From NCBI RefSeq assembly GCF_004565475.1, contig NZ_SRHX01000002.1, positions 1-64,000 on the forward strand: 64,000 nt of DNA, written 5' to 3'. Both the position numbers and the translations under genes were made by a program. Position 1 is the first letter of the stretch. Each line of letters opens with the position of its first letter. The notes beneath the pieces are model-generated. The model made no database searches, was not told the origin of the DNA, and saw only the letters and a program-made list of their open reading frames with translations. Shown piece by piece: positions 1 through 6,536 of the stretch. The stretch is from Lonepinella koalarum. Its GTDB lineage: Bacteria; Pseudomonadota; Gammaproteobacteria; Enterobacterales; Pasteurellaceae.

Positions 1-127
1 TAGGACATACCCGTAGAGCTTGTGAAGTGAATCTCATTAGAGATCAGCAGCAAGAACCCACCGAGAGTAGCCCCCGAAAGGGGGAGCTAGTAGGAATCCC
101 CATCCTTTAGGGCGGGGAGGATGTCAA
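1..127 (+). mobile_element. Right end of an IS200/IS605-family (TnpB) element
   Basis: Only the right end is visible. It holds the last codons of a TnpB-type gene, then an imperfect hairpin formed by TCCCCATCC and GGCGGGGAGGA, and it finishes in TCAA at 124-127, the right cleavage tetranucleotide known for IS608-like elements. Base 128 resumes an interrupted phage gene on the opposite strand, which fixes the junction. In this family the 3' end of tnpB plus the right end also encodes the omega (reRNA) guide RNA, whose guide is the flanking DNA starting at base 128. The left end and any tnpA are outside the window. Confidence 0.8.
3..110 (+). CDS. tnpB: TnpB RNA-guided nuclease, C-terminal end (partial)
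   Basis: An open frame enters from the left edge and gives 35 residues before the stop at 108-110. It contains QQQEPTESSPRKGELVGIPI, the characteristic tail of IS605/IS1341 TnpB proteins, in which the final residues lie over the right-end hairpin. TnpB is the transposon-encoded RNA-guided DNA nuclease related to Cas12. The catalytic RuvC and zinc-finger parts would be upstream of the window, so intactness cannot be judged. Confidence 0.75.
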   Translation, partial: GHTRRACEVNLIRDQQQEPTESSPRKGELVGIPIL

Positions 128-257
128 TGATAACACTTTTGAAGGTGTTCCAAGATTCATAGCCAAGATGTTGCATAAAGTCGTGTGCTATCCAATAACG
201 AATACCGTTTTGATGTGCATCATTTTCAAATAATTCAAGATCGAATTGTTCAGCCAT
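128..257 (-). pseudogene. DinD/Bro-N-like phage protein, N-terminus, cut by IS
   Basis: Starting at the ATG at 257 (preceded by AGGAG on the minus strand) the frame encodes 43 residues, beginning MAEQFDLELFEND and continuing with RYWIAHDFMQHLGYESWNTF, and then runs into the insertion junction at 127/128. The FWSARDLQ-LLGY-W-NF pattern is typical of the N-terminal domain shared by DinD and Bro/antirepressor-type phage proteins. The rest is separated by the transposon, so the gene is probably inactive. It reads the same way as the other leftward early phage genes and is preceded by a terminator at 270-293. Confidence 0.6.
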
Positions 258-269
258 TTTCAGCTCCTA

Positions 270-293
270 TAAAAAAAGCCGTTTGGGACGGCT
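270..293 (-). terminator. Intrinsic terminator (leftward)
   Basis: On the minus strand AAGCCGTCCCAAACGGCTT is followed by a run of seven T. The GC stem of six pairs ends transcription of the small gene at 337-519 before the truncated gene at 257 begins. Confidence 0.8.
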
Positions 294-336
294 TGAATGT
301 GCGGTTATCTTACCGAAAGAGCGGTGGGGTGTCAAA

Positions 337-519
337 TTATTTCATTCTTTCGTATTCCAGCAATTTGTGCGTGGTGGTGGCGTGTCCGATTAGGGCGATG
401 ACAAAGATTTCTTTTTCGTGTTCGGATAAATTCGTGTAGAATGTGTGCAATAGGCTATTGGCGTTCGGTTCATTAACCGTGTTGTCAATAAATTGGGTGA
501 ATATTTGTAAGGATTCCAT
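337..519 (-). CDS. Small hypothetical phage protein (60 aa)
   Basis: A 60-residue protein beginning MESLQIFTQFIDNTV, with a short helical, partly hydrophobic centre (EIFVIALIGHATTTHKL). I do not recognise it. An AAAGG ribosome site lies about 8 bases before the ATG and an intrinsic terminator follows at 270-293, so it is a plausible transcription unit. Its middle resembles the pattern of the 90-residue protein at 1636-1908 (FTxxxxxxERYLFTYVLIHQFVA), suggesting they may be distant relatives. It is divergent from the gene at 521, with one base between the start codons, so the two ribosome sites lie inside each other's coding sequence. Confidence 0.5.
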   Translation of the reverse strand: MESLQIFTQFIDNTVNEPNANSLLHTFYTNLSEHEKEIFVIALIGHATTTHKLLEYERMK

Positions 520-520
520 A

Positions 521-1183
521 ATGATTACCTTTGGTTATGATTGTCCGCATTGCGGTAAGAAAGATGTGGCGTTTGAAGTCGGTGGCTTTGTGCAGCGAAA
601 AGTGAAAAGCGTACCTTTTGATGTCTATTCGATATTAGCAACCTGCAATTATTGTGGGCATGGCATTGTGGCAAGCCTTGGCTTTAATGAGAAAAACCCT
701 GCTGACCTGATAGCAATTGATGCATTTAGAAAACACGCAGACTGGCGAGAAAAGGATAGTCTGTTTGACTTGCTTGATTTCGATCCCGAATGGTTGCCTA
801 AACCGCCTAAGCCTGAAGTTCCTGCACATTTACCAAACAATATTGCTGAGCAATTAACAGGCGCTGAACAGTTATTTTTACAGGCTCGTGGCGACCGTTT
901 AATGATTGCCTATTCAGGTTTAGGTTTTCGCAAAACGTTGGAATTTGCCCTGAAACTGCTTGATGATAATACTGATAAAAATCTAAATTGGCGCATTAAC
1001 GCGTTAGTGAAAAATGGCTTGCTAGTAAAATCAATGGGCGATTTTGCGCACCGTATTCGTGCGCTGGGTAATGATGCCACGCACGATGATATTTCGCTTG
1101 ATGAATTGCAAGAGCTGCGCCTGTTTACGCAGCTGTTTTTGCAATATACCTTTACCTTGCCGGCGATGATTCCTGTCAAATAA
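521..1183 (+). CDS. DUF4145-type protein with N-terminal zinc ribbon
   Basis: 220 residues from the ATG at 521, preceded by AAGGA; the frame stays open upstream to 443 but has no ribosome site there. The first 15 residues carry a CPHCGKK zinc-binding knuckle, and a second pair, CNYCGHG, sits near residue 43, so a zinc ribbon is likely. The C-terminal third (residues 130-215) has the predicted helical DUF4145 layout with the signature RIRALGNDATHDD near residue 186. DUF4145 domains occur in phage and restriction-linked proteins, but their activity is not established. It is the only rightward gene here and is closed by its own terminator, so it looks like an accessory (moron) gene. Confidence 0.75.
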   Translation: MITFGYDCPHCGKKDVAFEVGGFVQRKVKSVPFDVYSILATCNYCGHGIVASLGFNEKNPADLIAIDAFRKHADWREKDSLFDLLDFDPEWLPKPPKPEVPAHLPNNIAEQLTGAEQLFLQARGDRLMIAYSGLGFRKTLEFALKLLDDNTDKNLNWRINALVKNGLLVKSMGDFAHRIRALGNDATHDDISLDELQELRLFTQLFLQYTFTLPAMIPVK

Positions 1184-1213
1184 AAAAGCCTACAAAAACT
1201 TGTAGGCTTTCTT
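1181..1213 (+). terminator. Intrinsic terminator
   Basis: AAAAAAGCCTACAAAAACTTGTAGGCTTTCTT forms an 8-bp stem directly after the DUF4145 gene. It is nearly symmetrical, so it could act in both directions. Confidence 0.75.
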
Positions 1214-1222
1214 AAAATTTGC

Positions 1223-1256
1223 TTGTTTTAGTTGGAAAACCAACTTATAATATAAT
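1223..1256 (+). promoter_or_regulatory. Sigma-70 promoter and structured leader of peptide cassette 1
   Basis: TTGTTT at 1223-1228, a 17-bp spacer, and TATAAT at 1246-1251, with a second TATAAT at 1251-1256. The predicted transcript begins with a hairpin (CACTTTCA / TGAAAGTG, 1257-1282), then a second small stem (TAAGG / CCTTA), then the ribosome site GAAGGAT ahead of the ATG at 1324. The same promoter geometry precedes the two other copies of this cassette. Confidence 0.75.
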
Positions 1257-1323
1257 CACTTTCAGGGGGAAGCCTGAAAGTGAGTGTAAGGCTTAATCCT
1301 TATGCTTGAAGAAGGATAACCAA

Positions 1324-1383
1324 ATGTTCAAATACATTATCCTGATTATCATTTTATTACTCTGGTCAATGCCAGTTTACTAA
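1324..1383 (+). CDS. Ibs-like hydrophobic toxin peptide, copy 1 (19 aa)
   Basis: The sequence MFKYIILIIILLLWSMPVY is a single predicted membrane span with a basic residue near the N-terminus and a Pro-Val-Tyr end. This matches the make-up of Escherichia coli Ibs peptides (18-19 residues, hydrophobic, ending -FPAY, -FPTY or -FSAY), type I toxins that depolarise the inner membrane. A ribosome site and a strong promoter lie upstream, a hairpin follows (CTAGGGAG / CTCCCTAG, 1395-1418), and an antisense promoter candidate lies at 1427-1456. Two more peptides of the same form occur at 9294 and 19939. Function is inferred from size, composition and arrangement only. Confidence 0.7.
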   Translation: MFKYIILIIILLLWSMPVY

Positions 1384-1426
1384 TCTGATAATTTACTAGG
1401 GAGTTACCGGCTCCCTAGTTCTTCAA

Positions 1427-1456
1427 ATTATAAGGAATTTATTATGGCATTGTCAA
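1427..1456 (-). promoter_or_regulatory. Antisense promoter candidate opposing the Ibs-like peptide
   Basis: On the minus strand TTGACA (1456-1451), an 18-bp spacer and TATAAT (1432-1427) match both consensus hexamers. Transcription would start near 1420, pass through the hairpin at 1395-1418 and run antisense to the peptide ORF at 1324-1383, as Sib RNAs do to ibs. The promoter overlaps the start codon and ribosome site of the ribbon-helix-helix gene at 1444, so that protein is well placed to control it. Confidence 0.65.
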
Positions 1457-1629
1457 GAACCGAAATTGTGAACCGCAGCAATGAAAAGCGTGGGATTCGT
1501 CAAAAAGGCTTTAAACTTCCCCTTGAAGTGATTGCGGAAATTGAGCGGTTGAGCCAACAACACGGCATTCCGCAGAATCAGTTGATTATTCAAGCGGTGG
1601 AGTGTTTTAAACAGGTGAAAGGCTCGTGA
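1444..1629 (+). CDS. Small ribbon-helix-helix-like protein, cassette 1
   Basis: 61 residues with an AAGGA ribosome site. After a basic N-terminal part (RTEIVNRSNEKRGIRQK), a short strand GFKLP is followed by two predicted helices, VIAEIERLSQQHG and QNQLIIQAVECFKQ. That strand-helix-helix order is typical of Arc/CopG-type DNA-binding dimers, which often act as antitoxins or autorepressors. It is clearly related to the 61-residue protein at 9444 (shared EI--RS--KRG---K-FKL---VI---E-LS---G--Q--L). It follows the Ibs-like peptide by 60 bp and probably shares its transcript. Confidence 0.65.
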   Translation: MALSRTEIVNRSNEKRGIRQKGFKLPLEVIAEIERLSQQHGIPQNQLIIQAVECFKQVKGS

Positions 1630-1635
1630 GAGCCT

Positions 1636-1908
1636 TTATTCTCCCGATAATTCTTTTATTTTTCGGACAAATTTTCCAACTTCTTTTGCTACAAAACCTA
1701 TTGCTACAAATTGATGAATCAAGACATATGTAAACAAATATCTTTCAGTTGTTTCTAGTTTGGTAAAATAATTTAGAATTTCATCAATTGCATTTTCTTC
1801 ATTTTTAATTATTGGAATTTTATCATTTAAAAAACGTTCATATTTATGGGCTTTTTTTCGAAATTCATCTGATAGTGAATTTTCTTTTTTATTCTTGAAT
1901 TTAGCCAT
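1636..1908 (-). CDS. Hypothetical phage protein (90 aa)
   Basis: A lysine-rich N-terminus (MAKFKNKKENSLSDEFRKKAHKYERF) is followed by a helical segment with the hydrophobic stretch RYLFTYVLIHQFVAIGFVA near residues 55-74. I do not recognise the family. The start codon overlaps the stop of the upstream gene (TAATG), so it is the last gene of the leftward ssb-recT operon and is translationally coupled to its neighbour. It converges on the ribbon-helix-helix gene ending at 1629. Confidence 0.65.
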   Translation of the reverse strand: MAKFKNKKENSLSDEFRKKAHKYERFLNDKIPIIKNEENAIDEILNYFTKLETTERYLFTYVLIHQFVAIGFVAKEVGKFVRKIKELSGE

Positions 1909-2204
1909 TATTTCTCCTTAACCAGAACAGGCTTATCAATGAGATATTCCAGGTCATACGCCTCTTTGAAATTCTGTTCTTCGCTATCTTCAGGTTGTCT
2001 TTTGGGGATATGTATTTTCCCTAATACTTCGCCGTAGAAACAATCTTCAATCCACCCAATTTGTTCATCATCTAAAAAACCGTCATAACCGAAATTTTCA
2101 TATAAATCACGGGCTTTTTCTAGCGTTGCTTGCTTGGCTTGTTCTAAGGTGTCGAAAATAAAAAAATCGTCATCATTTGTAGAATAACTAAAATATTTAG
2201 CCAT
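1908..2204 (-). CDS. Hypothetical phage protein (98 aa)
   Basis: An acidic, soluble protein beginning MAKYFSYSTNDDDFFIFDTLEQAKQATLEKARDL in outline: a short beta region followed by a helix. The pattern FDTLEQAKQATLEKA is seen in small phage proteins of unknown role. It lies 9 bp after ssb in the same operon and overlaps the next gene by the start/stop TAATG. Its position beside ssb, exonuclease and recT suggests a link with phage DNA metabolism, but nothing in the sequence proves it. Confidence 0.7.
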   Translation of the reverse strand: MAKYFSYSTNDDDFFIFDTLEQAKQATLEKARDLYENFGYDGFLDDEQIGWIEDCFYGEVLGKIHIPKRQPEDSEEQNFKEAYDLEYLIDKPVLVKEK

Positions 2205-2213
2205 TATTCCCCC

Positions 2214-2684
2214 CTAAAACGGAATATCATCATCAAAGTCCTGCTCTTGCGACGGGGCAGAAGTCGTTGGTTTGGTATAGCCTTGTTTCTGCTCCGCATA
2301 AGCGTTTCTGCTTCGAGCTGCTGGCGGTGATGATGTAGTGGTTTCTTGTTCTTTTTTGTCAAGCATTTGCATTACATCAGCTTGAATTTCCGTGGTGTAA
2401 TGGTCGGTGCCGTTTTTGTCTTGCCATTTTCGGGTTTTGAGTTTGCCTTCAATGTAGACCTGTGAGCCTTTTTGTAGGTATTGCCCCACGATTTCCGCTT
2501 GACGGCGATAAAATACAATACGGTGCCATTCGTTCGCTTCTTTGCGTTCGCCTGTTTGTTTATCCGTCCAGCTTTCCGATGTTGCTACACTGATATTGGC
2601 GACTGCGTCACCGTTTGGCATTGTGCGGACTTCGGGGTCGTTACCTAAGCGTCCTACGATAGTAACACGATTTATTCCTGCCAT
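2214..2684 (-). CDS. ssb: Single-stranded DNA-binding protein
   Basis: 156 residues with a complete OB fold: [20 protein letters not shown] at the start, ISVATSESW with the conserved tryptophan near residue 38, [19 protein letters not shown] near 52-70 and [17 protein letters not shown] near 73-89. A flexible Ser/Thr/Gln-rich tail ends in DDDIPF, the protein-docking tip of bacterial SSB. It coats single strands during phage recombination and replication and would bind partners through the tip. It follows the exonuclease gene directly, making a recT-exonuclease-ssb recombination operon. Confidence 0.95.
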   Translation of the reverse strand: MAGINRVTIVGRLGNDPEVRTMPNGDAVANISVATSESWTDKQTGERKEANEWHRIVFYRRQAEIVGQYLQKGSQVYIEGKLKTRKWQDKNGTDHYTTEIQADVMQMLDKKEQETTTSSPPAARSRNAYAEQKQGYTKPTTSAPSQEQDFDDDIPF

Positions 2685-3347
2685 TTAATTTCTCCCTAAA
2701 GTTTCAATAATTTGCTGATAATAATTTTGAGATACTGCCACACGCTCCTTTATCCGCTCAATCTTCTCATCATCCCGTTTAACTGTGACTGTGGTAATCC
2801 GCTGGCGTTGTGGGATTTGTTCCACTAAGCCGATATAGCGTTCGGGGTCGTCGTAGCTGGTGAGTAAATCAGGTGGAGTCGGCAACAAAATGAAGTCAAC
2901 TTGAGCTTCTTCAGCTTCCCATAACCACATATAACCTTGCATTTGCCAGTCGTAGCCTGCTTTTTCAGCTTTCTCTTGGGCTTCGTCAGGAAAAAATGGG
3001 TGTGAGCCTATATCCCACGAACATTTTGTATCAATTATGAGTTTCCGACTGGGGACGTATATGTCACATTCACCGGTAATAAAATCGTTTTCTTTGCGTT
3101 CGGTGTTTTTCTTTAAGGCAAGACCACGGGTTAAGCCACTTAACTTAATGGCTTTATCTTCAAGCTGTATGCCTTTTTCAGTGTATTTATTGCCGTCAAA
3201 GTCTTGATAGCCGAAAAGGTCATATTTTGCCATTTTTCGCACCGCACTTTTGGCGGTTTGGGTTAGTTCATTTTGCTGTGCCTTGGTTTTTGGTGTACCG
3301 ATAATATCAGCGATACTGGAACACCGCACTTTAAGCTGATAGTTCAT
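2685..3347 (-). CDS. YqaJ-type phage recombination exonuclease
   Basis: 220 residues from the ATG at 3347 (MNYQLKVRCSSIADIIG, preceded by GGAG); a longer frame exists but would sit inside recT. The PD-(D/E)XK core is visible: TGECDIYVPSRKLIIDTKCSW (about residues 90-110) gives the D-x(n)-(D/E)xK motif as D...DTK, and GYDWQMQGYMWLWEAEEA near 128-145 supplies the conserved QxxxY(M)W helix of YqaJ/lambda-exonuclease relatives. It resects double-strand ends to make single strands for RecT. It overlaps the end of recT by 17 bp, so translation is coupled. Confidence 0.85.
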   Translation of the reverse strand: MNYQLKVRCSSIADIIGTPKTKAQQNELTQTAKSAVRKMAKYDLFGYQDFDGNKYTEKGIQLEDKAIKLSGLTRGLALKKNTERKENDFITGECDIYVPSRKLIIDTKCSWDIGSHPFFPDEAQEKAEKAGYDWQMQGYMWLWEAEEAQVDFILLPTPPDLLTSYDDPERYIGLVEQIPQRQRITTVTVKRDDEKIERIKERVAVSQNYYQQIIETLGRN

Positions 3348-4248
3348 TTTCGAGTTTCTCCAATTCGGCATATTGTTGTTGGCTAAATTCAAAGCCGTTG
3401 TCGCATAGGTCCTGTAAGGTGGTTTCGCCGGCTTGAATACTTTGTTTGCATTTTGCAAAGTCTTCTTCATTGACGTTTAGGATAAATTCAGCATCTTCAA
3501 TTTGGTTATCTGGGTAATCAAATTCGCCTTTTTCGGCATCTTTTACTACAGATTGGTCGGCTAATACCGCTTGTTGCATTTCAACGGATAACGGGGCTTG
3601 CTTGGATAACAGCAATTTCATCACCGTTTTGAGAGCCATCGCTTCAAAGTTTTCGACCCATACACCGCCTTTACCATTACCATTCATATAACTGCGGTAG
3701 GTTTGTGAATAGCGTTCAGCGTGTTCATAGATGTCGCTTTCGGTCATATAAAGTTCAGCAGTAAAATCATTAATCAGCTTGAAATAAGCGTAATAACCGA
3801 TTGGCTTTTCGTTTTTTTCGGGCTTTTGTTTCCAGTCAAATTCAAAGCCGTTTATCGGGTCTTCGGTAATCAGTTGCTTTTCGTACACTGGCACGGCGAC
3901 CAATCGTTTAAACTGTCCGCTTCGTTGGGCTAATTGAATTAAGCCTTTGTAGCCTAGTTGGAATTGTGCCTGACCTTTATAAGGTACAATGTAGGCAAAA
4001 CCTAAGCCATTTTGTAGTGGTAGATTTAAGGTTGCTGCCATTAATGCAGCGTTAAAAATGCTCATTGGGTTAGCATTTCGCAACATGGTATTACTATTGA
4101 CAATTTGCAGTACACTTGTGGTGAAAGCATCGGCATTTTTGTTTAACAGTGATTTGATTTTTTCTTGAATAACCGGCTTGTCAAAAAACTCTTTCACGGG
4201 GAAATGTGTTTTTTTAGCTGGTGCGGTTGGTGTTGTTTCGGTGGTCAT
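3331..4248 (-). CDS. recT: RecT single-strand annealing protein
   Basis: 305 residues from the ATG at 4248, which has AAGGGA in the right place; the 30 upstream codons of the frame overlap the previous gene and lack a site. After a Thr/Pro-rich start, the RecT core runs through MLRNANPMSIFNAALMAATLNLPLQNGLGFAYIVPY and QFQLGYKGLIQLAQRSGQFK in outline, then GYYAYFKLIND and WVENFEAMALKTVMKLLL, all hallmarks of RecT/Bet-superfamily annealases. The C-terminus is acidic. It pairs complementary single strands during phage recombination and acts with the exonuclease encoded just downstream. Confidence 0.93.
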   Translation of the reverse strand: MTTETTPTAPAKKTHFPVKEFFDKPVIQEKIKSLLNKNADAFTTSVLQIVNSNTMLRNANPMSIFNAALMAATLNLPLQNGLGFAYIVPYKGQAQFQLGYKGLIQLAQRSGQFKRLVAVPVYEKQLITEDPINGFEFDWKQKPEKNEKPIGYYAYFKLINDFTAELYMTESDIYEHAERYSQTYRSYMNGNGKGGVWVENFEAMALKTVMKLLLSKQAPLSVEMQQAVLADQSVVKDAEKGEFDYPDNQIEDAEFILNVNEEDFAKCKQSIQAGETTLQDLCDNGFEFSQQQYAELEKLENELSA

Positions 4249-4258
4249 AACAATTCCC

Positions 4259-4579
4259 TTAATGTGTTTGATTGATTGCTTGCATGACAACTTGGATTTC
4301 TCGGCGAATATCTGGGGCGACCTTTTCAATGTCGGCAAGTAATTTACCTAACGTCCCTGTCGGGCATTCAGCAAAGCGGATAATGGCGAAATAGACCGCA
4401 TCGAGTTTCTTTGTATCGACGGCAGCACTGCAAAAAATATGTTCAATGAGTTGCTGCTTTTCTTCGTCATAGCAGGCACCTTGGTCTATATCATCAAAGG
4501 TCAATTCAGGATTAACTAAAAAATCAGGTGGTTCCATGTGGTCATGTAACCATTGGCACGCTCTAAAATTATCTTTCAT
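4259..4579 (-). CDS. Hypothetical early phage protein (106 aa)
   Basis: A soluble acidic protein beginning MKDNFRACQWLHDHMEPPDF, mostly helical, with no recognised motif. It lies 10 bp before recT on the same strand and its start overlaps the end of the upstream membrane-protein gene by 11 bp, which shows tight operon packing. I cannot assign a role. Confidence 0.7.
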   Translation of the reverse strand: MKDNFRACQWLHDHMEPPDFLVNPELTFDDIDQGACYDEEKQQLIEHIFCSAAVDTKKLDAVYFAIIRFAECPTGTLGKLLADIEKVAPDIRREIQVVMQAINQTH

Positions 4580-4829
4580 GGGTTTGCTCCTGTGTTTCTC
4601 TCTGTTTTAACGTTACCCATTGCTTGGCGTATTCAATTTCTTCGTCTGTCATATCTCGTGCCAGACAGTGTCCGTGTTGCCATACACCGCCTTTGTCCGC
4701 ACAGGTTTCTTGTGGTGTGGTGGCAAAGGCTGGGTGGCAGCTAGCGATAAGTGCAATGGCAACCATAATGAGAAGTGCTAGAGCAATGCCGGTGAAGATG
4801 TTTTGTAAGTAGGTTTTGAGCAGTTTCAT
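4569..4829 (-). CDS. Small membrane-anchored protein, possible lipoprotein (86 aa)
   Basis: The N-terminus MKLLKTYLQNIFTGIALALL continues as a long hydrophobic segment ending in LIASCHPAF; IASC fits a loose lipobox with Cys-30 as the possible acylated residue. After it comes a periplasmic stretch with two more cysteines (ETCADKGGVWQHGHCLARD) and a charged helical tail. The CxxxGGxWxxGHC motif is a recurring phage and phage-defence signature of unknown use. Location among early genes suggests an envelope modifier such as an exclusion factor, but this is inference. Confidence 0.7.
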   Translation of the reverse strand: MKLLKTYLQNIFTGIALALLIMVAIALIASCHPAFATTPQETCADKGGVWQHGHCLARDMTDEEIEYAKQWVTLKQRETQEQTHER

Positions 4830-4859
4830 AGTGTTTCCTTATATAATTGAGCAAAAACA

Positions 4860-5036
4860 TTAACGCACTTTAAAAGGTTCTTCTTTTTTAGCTGGGGTGA
4901 TGAATGTGTCATCCCAGTTATTCGTCGGAGTCCATTTAATCGGTTCTTTGGGGGCTGAATTGATGTAAATATTTAGCGTTAAACTTGCACCATCTTGCAG
5001 AGTGAAGTTATATACATTCTCGTATTTTTGCGTCAT
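4860..5036 (-). CDS. Small hypothetical protein (58 aa)
   Basis: Starts at the ATG at 5036 with GGAAACAG as ribosome site. The protein (MTQKYENVYNFTLQDGASL at the start, then KEPIKWTPTNNWDDTF and a basic end) looks like a small beta-rich domain. The final codons encode FKVR over a copy of the DNA uptake core (AAAGTGCG). No family recognised. It fills the gap between two small membrane-protein genes in the leftward operon. Confidence 0.6.
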   Translation of the reverse strand: MTQKYENVYNFTLQDGASLTLNIYINSAPKEPIKWTPTNNWDDTFITPAKKEEPFKVR

Positions 5037-5059
5037 TTTCTGTTTCCTTTTTGTACGAT

Positions 5060-5194
5060 TTAGTTAATGATGTAATATAAGAAAAATGCGATATAGTAAG
5101 CAGTGATAGCCAGCGTTATGCCGATTAAGTATTCGCTTATTGTTGGGTTTGCTTGCTTAAAGCGTGTAATATATTGTTTAATCTTGTGTAACAT
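5060..5194 (-). CDS. Small single-span membrane protein (44 aa)
   Basis: Starts at the ATG at 5194 after GGAG and AAAAAG. A basic amphipathic N-terminus (MLHKIKQYITRFKQANP) is followed by one predicted membrane span (EYLIGITLAITAYYIAFFLY). No family recognised. It is the first gene of the leftward run that continues to 1636, and it is divergent from the rightward gene at 5218. Confidence 0.6.
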   Translation of the reverse strand: MLHKIKQYITRFKQANPTISEYLIGITLAITAYYIAFFLYYIIN

Positions 5195-5217
5195 TCTTTT
5201 TCTCCGTGGAGTGCGTT

Positions 5218-5628
5218 ATGAATATTGAAAAAGTTGGAAAATATTTGGCTTTTGTTCAATGGGTTACGCCATTTGGGTATTACCTTTTTGTGGTTCAAAG
5301 CGATTTATCTTTCCGTTGTCAATATTGGATTTATCTTTTACTCGTTTTGTGTTTGGCTTGTTTCTATTGGTTTGTGGATAGTAAATTTAATTTGAATAAT
5401 GTGGTCGGGTTTGAAGCCTATTTGATTTTTACCATTATTAGTCAAATTACCGCTGGCTCTCTCAGTTTTGATGAGATGAAACATATTGGGCTAAATTTTT
5501 CAGCCGATATTGATACGGCTTATGAACAATATTTCTTTATGAAATTGTTGTTTAATTTAGTGGGTATGTCTTTGTTGCCAGTTGCGTTTAATCACATTAC
5601 CGATAAATTCAAAACGAAAAACGAGTAA
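5218..5628 (+). CDS. Multi-span membrane protein of unknown function
   Basis: 136 residues from the ATG at 5218, chosen because GGAG lies 9 bases ahead; the upstream ATG at 5206 has none. About four hydrophobic spans can be seen: WVTPFGYYLFVV (20-32), WIYLLLVLCLACFYWFV (40-56), FEAYLIFTIISQITAG (70-86) and FFMKLLFNLVGMSLLPVAF (110-128). It is an isolated rightward gene among leftward ones, with its own terminator, so it probably has its own promoter and may be expressed in the lysogen. Role unknown; an exclusion role is possible. Confidence 0.65.
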   Translation: MNIEKVGKYLAFVQWVTPFGYYLFVVQSDLSFRCQYWIYLLLVLCLACFYWFVDSKFNLNNVVGFEAYLIFTIISQITAGSLSFDEMKHIGLNFSADIDTAYEQYFFMKLLFNLVGMSLLPVAFNHITDKFKTKNE

Positions 5629-5632
5629 AACT

Positions 5633-5669
5633 CACCGCACTTTGAAAATCAAAGCGTAAAGTGCGGTGG
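5633..5669. terminator. Paired uptake-sequence terminator
   Basis: ACCGCACTTT and AAAGTGCGGT face each other across a 16-base loop. Inverted pairs of the Haemophilus-type uptake core (AAGTGCGGT) commonly serve as terminators in this family. It lies between two convergent genes. Confidence 0.8.
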
Positions 5670-5675
5670 TAATTC

Positions 5676-6536
5676 CTAGTGTTTTGCGTGTCCTAGTAAC
5701 AACGTTTTTTGGGGTTGTTGTACCTGGGGCATTAGCCGTTCGATTAACGGATGGATTGCCTTAAGTAGTTCGGTGTGGAGCCTTACGTTGAATTGTAGGC
5801 TGTCCACTTCACGCCCGACCAGTAAGCCGTTGAGTCGGCGGAGTAGGTGGTGTCCGCTTTCGTGTAGGTTGGTGCTGGATGACCATAAGCGTAACAGTAG
5901 GGCGAGTTCGTCAGGGGTGAGAACAATGCCTGTTTGTGGGGCTTGGGGTTGGGGTTTATCTAACAACACTTGTTCGCCGTCTAGCCATATTTCGCCGTCT
6001 AGCGGTAGGCGTGCGAGTAGGCTCACGGCTTCGAGATATTGGTCATCGTTGATGTCTTTGTAGCTTTTGCCGAAATGGGTTTTGAGTGCTGACCATTGGG
6101 TGATGGTGGCTCTCGCTTGTTGGTCTTTCGGTAGGCTTTTGGCTCTGCCCATCACTAACTCTTTGATGTTTTGTTGGTGCTGTTTGGAAAGTGGGGCGAT
6201 TTTCACCGCGGTTTGTTCGCCTTTGGCTTGTTTTTCGCACGCGATGAAATATTGGCGGATTTGTCTGCCTTTGGCGTTGCGTTCGACCATTCCAAGTTCT
6301 TTGCCCATTTCAAGGGTGATGTGATACTCTTTGCGTGGTCGTCCGTTGGTGCGAACGGTTGTGATGATGTAGTCTTCGTTTTCGATAAAGCCGTATTCGG
6401 TGATGCGGTTTTTTATCCAGTCTGAATAATCTTGTTTGCTTTCAACGAAAGTGTGAAGTTCTCGTGCGTTGCAAAGTTGAATAGGTTGATTTTCAATTTG
6501 TCCGTTGAAGACAGGGATTAAATTTGCATTTGTCAT
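5676..6536 (-). CDS. ant: Phage antirepressor, AntA/AntB type
   Basis: 286 residues. The N-terminal third carries the AntA/AntB domain: [36 protein letters not shown], then [25 protein letters not shown], which is the classic signature. The rest (about 115-286) is a helical C-terminal domain with [15 protein letters not shown] and [15 protein letters not shown], resembling the region that in P22/P1-type antirepressors contacts the repressor. It inactivates the CI-like repressor to trigger lytic growth. Its leader carries a C4-like antisense RNA gene, an overlapping icd-like ORF and an internal stem that covers the Shine-Dalgarno sequence, as described below. Confidence 0.85.
   Translation of the reverse strand: MTNANLIPVFNGQIENQPIQLCNARELHTFVESKQDYSDWIKNRITEYGFIENEDYIITTVRTNGRPRKEYHITLEMGKELGMVERNAKGRQIRQYFIACEKQAKGEQTAVKIAPLSKQHQQNIKELVMGRAKSLPKDQQARATITQWSALKTHFGKSYKDINDDQYLEAVSLLARLPLDGEIWLDGEQVLLDKPQPQAPQTGIVLTPDELALLLRLWSSSTNLHESGHHLLRRLNGLLVGREVDSLQFNVRLHTELLKAIHPLIERLMPQVQQPQKTLLLGHAKH

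Noticed and set aside
3348-3470. Upstream extension of the exonuclease reading frame
   Set aside because: It would lie entirely inside recT and has no ribosome site, whereas the ATG at 3347 does.
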